Assembly (NCBI GenBank): GCA_023423285.1
Contig: JAFAFV010000189.1
Coordinates: 1-16,489, forward strand
Origin: Bacteroidota bacterium
GTDB taxonomy: Bacteria > Bacteroidota > Bacteroidia > Chitinophagales > Chitinophagaceae
DNA: 16,489 nt
Reading direction: 5' to 3'
Each line of letters opens with the position of its first letter. Position 1 is the first letter of the stretch. Below, in pieces: positions 15,362 through 16,489 of this stretch. A program made the position numbers and the translations under genes. The notes under the pieces are model-generated. The model searched no databases, was not told the DNA's origin, and saw nothing but the letters and a program-made list of their open reading frames with translations.

Positions 15362-15369
15362 CAAAGGTA
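15362..15369 (-). promoter_or_regulatory. -7 element TACCTTTG upstream of the candidate small RNA
   Basis: This is an exact TAnnTTTG match on the minus strand. A TTG occurs 27 bases further upstream, longer than the usual ~19-21, so the -33 element is doubtful. Predicted initiation is near 15356. Confidence 0.45.
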
Positions 15370-15409
15370 AAGGGCTTTTACATGCTGCGAATACTGCAAA
15401 ACATGATAT

Positions 15410-15465
15410 TAAACAGGTTTGATGTTTTATGTAAAAAAAAGCCTGAACCCGTTAAAACCTGTTTA
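15410..15465. repeat. 11-base inverted repeat TAAACAGGTTT / AAACCTGTTTA
   Basis: The arms at 15410-15420 and 15455-15465 are perfectly complementary and flank a 34-base segment that contains a run of eight A. It lies in the spacer between the candidate small RNA promoter and the DUF4251 gene. It could be a paired operator or a folded leader element; no U tract follows immediately, so it is not a typical terminator. Apart from this and the elements listed separately, I see nothing in 15370-15646. Confidence 0.5.
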
Positions 15466-15646
15466 TGAAAATTGACGGACTTTGATTATTTTTTAATGAT
15501 GTTATAAATTAATTCAAATAAGTGAAATTGCAATGCATCAATCAGTTCAAAATGGCTGACTTTTTGCAGTTTGGAAAATGTGTAATTGCAGGCACTTATG
15601 CATCCTTAGAGTAAAACCATCTCAAAAAAAATAAAAATTGGAAATT

Positions 15647-16153
15647 ATGAAATTGAATATATTAATAATAGGCGCAATATTTATGGCTGCCTGCTCTTCG
15701 CAGAAAGAAAACATCCGGCAGGCGCCGGTGTCTGATCTGGTGGAAATGCAATCTTATACATTTGTGGCTCAAAGCGCCTTACCAACCGAAAGTGCACGGT
15801 ACAATCCGCGGGTTATGTTTCCCAACGGCAGCCAGCTTTACCAGTTAGATGGCCGGTACGATCTTAAAGTGACGCCGGATTCGGTGATTGCATTTTTACC
15901 CTATTTTGGTCGGGCATATACGGCGCCGATCAACCCCAATGAAGGCGGTATTAAATTTACCTCGACTGATTTTGGCTATAAAAAAAGCATCAGAAAAAAT
16001 AACTATGAAATTGAAATTACGCCGCGTGACGACCGCGAAGTAAGAAACCTTTACCTGACCATTTCGCCGGGTGGTTATGCCTCTTTACGGGTGTTGCTTA
16101 ATAACAAAACGCCTATTACGTTTAGCGGGGAATTGAAGCCGGACAATTATTAA
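15647..16153 (+). CDS. DUF4251 domain lipoprotein
   Basis: The 168-residue product has a short signal with lipobox FMAAC (Cys16), so it is a predicted envelope lipoprotein. The mature part is a DUF4251 domain (about 30-165), recognised by YTFVAQSALPT, LDGRYDLKVTPDSVIAFLPYFGRAYTAP, GGIKFTSTDFGYK and the C-terminal ISPGGYASLRVLLNNKTPITFSG. The family is widespread in Bacteroidota, mostly beta-stranded, and of unknown function. The ATG at 15647 is preferred to an upstream in-frame TTG at 15638, since it starts the signal peptide correctly (MKLNILIIG). It is divergent from the oxidoreductase unit across a 440-base spacer. No clear -7 element was found for this strand. Confidence 0.88.
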   Translation: MKLNILIIGAIFMAACSSQKENIRQAPVSDLVEMQSYTFVAQSALPTESARYNPRVMFPNGSQLYQLDGRYDLKVTPDSVIAFLPYFGRAYTAPINPNEGGIKFTSTDFGYKKSIRKNNYEIEITPRDDREVRNLYLTISPGGYASLRVLLNNKTPITFSGELKPDNY

Positions 16154-16164
16154 AAAGTATTTTT

Positions 16165-16198
16165 AAAATGCCTGGCAGACTCTTTCGACGGGCGTTTT
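16165..16198 (+). terminator. Probable terminator after the DUF4251 gene
   Basis: AAAATGCCT (16165-16173) pairs with GGGCGTTTT (16190-16198) over 9 positions, two of them G-U wobbles, around a 16-base loop. The stem ends in TTTT followed by AA, so the U tract is short. It lies 12 bases after the stop codon. Confidence 0.5.
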
Positions 16199-16253
16199 AA
16201 TGCCGTTACAAAAAATAAAAAATATTACTACATTCGTATTGGTGTACCTTAAA

Positions 16254-16489
16254 ATGAAGATCAGAAAACGAGTATTATTAATTCTATTTTTTACGCTAAC
16301 AACCGGGTTGGTCCATGCGAATGTAAACTACAGAGACACTGTAAGGAAAAGCACGGCTATACAGGCACTGACCTATTTAAATAAAATAAAAAAGCTGGAG
16401 AAAAGCAGATTCTGGCCTAATATAGATCCCGACCAGTTTCTAAAAAATCTAAAAACTTTTACTATTGAACCTTTAGCTTTTTATGAAGG
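16254..16489 (+). CDS. Start of an exported protein of unknown function, cut by the window edge
   Basis: An open frame begins at ATG 16254 and runs off the right edge after 78 complete codons. The N-terminus is a typical Sec signal: a basic start (MKIRKRVLL), a hydrophobic core and a likely cleavage site after LVHA near residue 22. The mature part starts NVNYRDTVRKS and continues through a Lys-rich helix to SRFWPNIDPDQFLKNLKTF. I do not recognise a family from this fragment. It follows the DUF4251 gene by 100 bases with a probable terminator between, so it may have its own promoter; TACCTTAA at about 16245 is only a partial -7 match. Confidence 0.7.
   Translation, partial: MKIRKRVLLILFFTLTTGLVHANVNYRDTVRKSTAIQALTYLNKIKKLEKSRFWPNIDPDQFLKNLKTFTIEPLAFYE

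Overview
The window reads as a chromosomal segment of a member of the Bacteroidota, most likely the Chitinophagia/Chitinophagaceae. The grounds are: AT-rich spacers; near absence of Shine-Dalgarno sequences; -7 promoter elements of the TAnnTTTG type (TATCTTTG, TACATTTG, TACCTTTG); short families typical of the phylum (DUF4142 and DUF4251 lipoproteins); and the GTCATTTCGAA...GAGAAATCTC intergenic repeats. No phylogenetic marker gene is present, so the family-level placement is inference. There is no rRNA, tRNA, CRISPR array, phage gene or transposase.

Layout. Bases 1-690 carry no gene. They are a nest of hairpin-forming repeats, including a long direct repeat with a 304-bp offset, followed by a very AT-rich stretch with repeated TTTACA/TGTAAA words. 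From 5069 down to about 940 on the minus strand runs a compact unit: a GT-B glycosyltransferase, UDP-galactopyranose mutase (glf), a cytoplasmic GH1-like glycosidase (ATGA overlap with glf) and a DUF4142 lipoprotein, closed by a terminator hairpin at 942-974. This looks like a galactofuranose-related glycan cassette. A small unrecognised helical protein (5386-5859, plus strand) diverges from it and converges on the next block, sharing its stop-codon bases.

From 11149 down to 5856 on the minus strand lie a soluble multi-GAF hybrid-less sensor histidine kinase, a FAD-dependent oxidoreductase homologue whose Rossmann glycines are degraded, and a FAD oxidoreductase with an intact C-terminal Rieske [2Fe-2S] domain. 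The two oxidoreductases look like a diverged tandem pair. Next come a Tat-exported Gfo/Idh/MocA-type oxidoreductase with its own -7 element and terminator, then a two-gene unit of a cytoplasmic Gfo/Idh/MocA oxidoreductase and a polyprenyl glycosylphosphotransferase (TAG/GTG overlap), which suggests nucleotide-sugar modification and initiation of a lipid-linked polysaccharide.

Upstream of that unit is a gene-free stretch (15204-15646) with a promoter-like element, a 5' hairpin and a perfect GC-rich terminator, together a plausible ~100-nt small RNA. At the right end, on the plus strand, are a DUF4251 lipoprotein and the start of an exported protein cut by the window edge.

Most of the content is ordinary surface-glycan and envelope biology. 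The items most worth a second look are the putative small RNA, the degenerate FAD paralogue beside its Rieske partner, the glf/GT/GH1-like cassette, and the repeat nest. I do not see a clearly new defence or mobile system.
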